A stretch of 64,000 nucleotides of DNA from positions 530,372 through 594,371 of the forward strand of contig NZ_JAHEBT010000052.1 in NCBI RefSeq assembly GCF_024642105.1, read 5' to 3'. The number at the start of each line of letters is the position of its first letter. The first letter of the stretch is position 1. The position numbers and the translations under genes are program-made. The DNA comes from Flavobacterium sp. (GTDB lineage Bacteria; Bacteroidota; Bacteroidia; Flavobacteriales; Flavobacteriaceae). The notes below the pieces were generated by a model. The model did not search any database, was not told the DNA's origin, and saw only the letters and a program-made list of their open reading frames with translations. This document shows positions 62,088 through 64,000 of this stretch, in pieces.

Positions 62088-64000
62088 TTATTTTGTGATG
62101 TATAACCAACCTTGAGAGTCTATTGTTCCATCTCCTCCTAAATCAATTTGATACATATAAGAACCAACCGGTAGCATTTCGCTACTGCCTTGGTAATTTC
62201 CTGTCCAATTGTTTTGGTAGTTCGCAGAATAAAATACTTGCATTCCATTTGCATTGAACACACGAACTGTGGAAGCTGGGTGGTTTCCTAAATTATAGAT
62301 TACCCAAGTATCATTGATTCCGTCTCCGTTAGGTGTTAGAGCCTGTGTTACATCCAACTCAATAGCATCACAAACATCGCCCGCACCGTCTGAATCTCTA
62401 TCGGCTTGATTCGTGTTGGCTGAGTTTGGACAATTGTCCGAAGTGTTGTTTACTCCATCGCCGTCTTTATCTGAATCACAGCTATCAATAATACCATCTG
62501 CATCCATATCGGTTCCATTATCTGGAATTCCGTCGCCATTACTATCCACATCACAAGCATCTAAGATACCATCATTATCATCGTCAGTATCGGCATTGTT
62601 TCCAGTACCATCGCGGTCAGTATCGGCCCATTCCAATCGATTGAGTGGAAAAGCATCGTTACGATCTAATACACTATCGCCATCTGAATCTACATCTAGA
62701 TAATCTGGAGTACCATCACGGTCTGTGTCTCTAGAAGCTCCTGGATTACGGAAATTATAACCTTCTTTATAGTTAGATATTCCATCCGAATCAGCGTCTG
62801 GAGCATCTGAAATAGCAGGGTTGTTTCCTAACTGAATTTCGATATAATCTGGAACACCATCACCATCCGTATCTTTCGCTCCTGGAATAGTTGGACTCGT
62901 TCCTTGTTGTACCTCGATATAATCTGGAACGCCATCGCCATCCGTGTCTCGTGCGCCTGGAGTAGTTGGACTTGTTCCTTGTTGTACTTCTACATAATCT
63001 GGAACACCATCGCCATCCGTGTCTCGTGCGCCTGGAATTCTAGGATTAGTGCCTTGCTGAACTTCAACATAGTTAGGAACTCCGTCTCCATCGTTATCTA
63101 ACAGTTTATCTCCTGGAGTAGTTGGACTCGTTCCTTGTTGTACTTCAATATAATCTGGAACACCATCACCATCCGTATCTCGTGCGCCTGGTGTAGTTGG
63201 ACTTGTTCCTTGTTGTACTTCTACATAATCTGGAACACCATCACCATCGGTATCTTTTGCGCCTGGAGTGGTTGGACTCGTTCCTTGTTGTACTTCTACA
63301 TAATCTGGAACGCCATCGCCATCCGTATCTCGTGCGCCTGGTGTAGTTGGACTCGTTCCTTGTTGTACTTCGATATAATCCGGAACGCCATCAGCATCCG
63401 TATCGATAACAACGTTACCCGGTGTGGTTGGACTCGTTCCTTGTTGTGTTTCTACATAATCTGGAATTCCATCACCATCCGTATCTCGTGCGCCTGGAGT
63501 GGTTGGACTTGTTCCTTGTTGTGTTTCCACATAATCAGGAACACCATCGCCATCCGTATCTCGTGCGCCTGGAGTAGTTGGACTCGTTCCTTGTTGTACT
63601 TCGATATAATCCGGAACGCCATCAGCATCCGTATCGATAACAACGTTACCCGGTGCGGTTGGACTCGTTCCTTGTTGTACTTCAATATAATCTGGAACAC
63701 CATCACCATCCGTATCTTTCGCTCCTGGAATAGTAGGACTTGTTCCTTGTTGTACTTCGATATAATCCGGAACACCATCACCATCGGTATCTCGTGCGCC
63801 TGGAGTGGTAGGATTCGTACCTTGTTGTACTTCTACATAATCTGGAACGCCATCGCCATCCGTATCTCGTGCGCCTGGCGTAGTTGGACTCGTTCCTTGT
63901 TGTACTTCGATATAATCCGGAACGCCATCAGCATCCGTATCGATAACAACGTTACCCGGTGCGGTTGGACTCGTTCCTTGTTGTACTTCAATATAATCTG
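62088..64000 (-). CDS. Repetitive adhesin with thrombospondin type 3 repeats and T9SS C-terminal domain (runs off right edge)
   Basis: The frame stays open from 64000 to 62088 (637 codons visible; the start is outside). The left part is an array of 25-residue units, DTDGDGVPDY(V/I)EVQQGTSP plus TTPGAR, sometimes 27 residues with NVVIDTDADG. About 15 units are visible, then degenerate DxDxDG calcium-binding repeats. The last 90 residues (LTPNGDGINDTWVIYNLG to GTIDSQGWLYITK) are the gliding-motility-associated C-terminal domain. The product should be secreted by T9SS, bind calcium and form a rod on the surface. Confidence 0.9.
   Translation of the reverse strand, partial: DYIEVQQGTSPTAPGNVVIDTDADGVPDYIEVQQGTSPTTPGARDTDGDGVPDYVEVQQGTNPTTPGARDTDGDGVPDYIEVQQGTSPTIPGAKDTDGDGVPDYIEVQQGTSPTAPGNVVIDTDADGVPDYIEVQQGTSPTTPGARDTDGDGVPDYVETQQGTSPTTPGARDTDGDGIPDYVETQQGTSPTTPGNVVIDTDADGVPDYIEVQQGTSPTTPGARDTDGDGVPDYVEVQQGTSPTTPGAKDTDGDGVPDYVEVQQGTSPTTPGARDTDGDGVPDYIEVQQGTSPTTPGDKLLDNDGDGVPNYVEVQQGTNPRIPGARDTDGDGVPDYVEVQQGTSPTTPGARDTDGDGVPDYIEVQQGTSPTIPGAKDTDGDGVPDYIEIQLGNNPAISDAPDADSDGISNYKEGYNFRNPGASRDTDRDGTPDYLDVDSDGDSVLDRNDAFPLNRLEWADTDRDGTGNNADTDDDNDGILDACDVDSNGDGIPDNGTDMDADGIIDSCDSDKDGDGVNNTSDNCPNSANTNQADRDSDGAGDVCDAIELDVTQALTPNGDGINDTWVIYNLGNHPASTVRVFNANGMQVFYSANYQNNWTGNYQGSSEMLPVGSYMYQIDLGGDGTIDSQGWLYITK
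62880..64000. repeat. 75/81-bp coding tandem repeat array
   Basis: About 15 near-identical units of 75 bp, or 81 bp where GATAACAACGTTACCCGG is inserted. The 81-bp forms occur near 63405, 63636 and 63942, that is 231 and 306 bp apart. The last two are embedded in almost identical blocks, a higher-order repeat. The array runs beyond the window. Confidence 0.9.

Noticed and set aside
63452..63784. 110-codon minus-strand ORF in the repeat array
   Set aside because: It is the array read in another frame; the adhesin frame is open through the whole stretch and gives DxDxDG repeats.
62880..64000. Tandem array considered as CRISPR
   Set aside because: Units are 75-81 bp, contiguous, without unique spacers, and code for protein.
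1..64000. tRNA, rRNA, riboswitch and CRISPR signals
   Set aside because: Intergenic regions were read on both strands by eye, and no cloverleaf, rRNA-like block or known riboswitch core was seen. A covariance search (Infernal/tRNAscan) would be decisive.

Overview
This 64 kb window comes from a low-GC, aerobic, gliding member of the Bacteroidota, almost certainly Flavobacteriaceae and probably Flavobacterium. The evidence is the gene content (gldH, PorP/SprF proteins, two surface proteins with gliding-motility type C-termini, lycopene cyclase, a DUF4837 lipoprotein, HemJ) and the promoters. Again and again a TAnnTTTG -7 element, often with TTG or TTTG 17-20 bp upstream, sits just before a start codon, as expected for the Bacteroidota primary sigma factor. 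No rRNA, tRNA, CRISPR array, phage or complete insertion sequence was seen.

Layout. 1-9.2 kb: an M13 peptidase running off the left edge, a SCO1-type protein, feoA-feoB plus a Cys-rich mini-protein, then a convergent mntH-mntR pair, an outer-membrane protein divergent from mntH, and lycopene cyclase. 9.2-17.3 kb: bacilliredoxin, a TrhO-type tRNA hydroxylase with an extra C-terminal barrel, ricT-like/gldH/PBP1A, and the scoAB CoA-transferase. 17.3-22.8 kb: a gene-poor stretch, class I fumarase, a RAYT (Y1 transposase) bracketed by REP-like hairpins, a membrane protein and a 3'-5' exonuclease. 22.9-32.3 kb: ogt and a nearly complete haem pathway, hemA-C-D-E-F-B on the minus strand and, divergently, an AraC regulator, hemH and hemJ; hemL is not in the window. 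32.3-47.3 kb: housekeeping genes (histidine kinase, enoyl-CoA hydratase, HD hydrolase, acyl-ACP desaturase, plsC, rnpA, S41 protease, OmpA protein, mltD, pgk) with an XRE-lipoprotein locus and a YefM-YoeB toxin-antitoxin pair. 47.4-64 kb: two surface modules, each a large type IX secretion cargo followed by a PorP/SprF partner, separated by holB, a DoxX-like gene and a thioesterase gene. The second cargo has a thrombospondin-type-3 repeat array that runs off the right edge.

How it fits together. Metal supply (feoAB, mntH/mntR) and haem synthesis account for much of the left half. Three short palindromes sit where metal or peroxide regulators would act: before feoA, between mntH and the outer-membrane gene, and before the bacilliredoxin. 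Gliding and surface functions are spread over gldH, the two cargo-SprF modules and cell-wall enzymes.

The least explained layer is intergenic. At least four families of short palindromic repeats lie between genes, sometimes inside operons. They supply a stop codon (hemF), terminator-like hairpins and possibly -33 promoter elements. The best candidates for a second look are the RAYT with its paired hairpins, the TrhO plus U32-like barrel fusion, the feoA, mntH and brx operators, and the repeat architecture of the right-edge adhesin.
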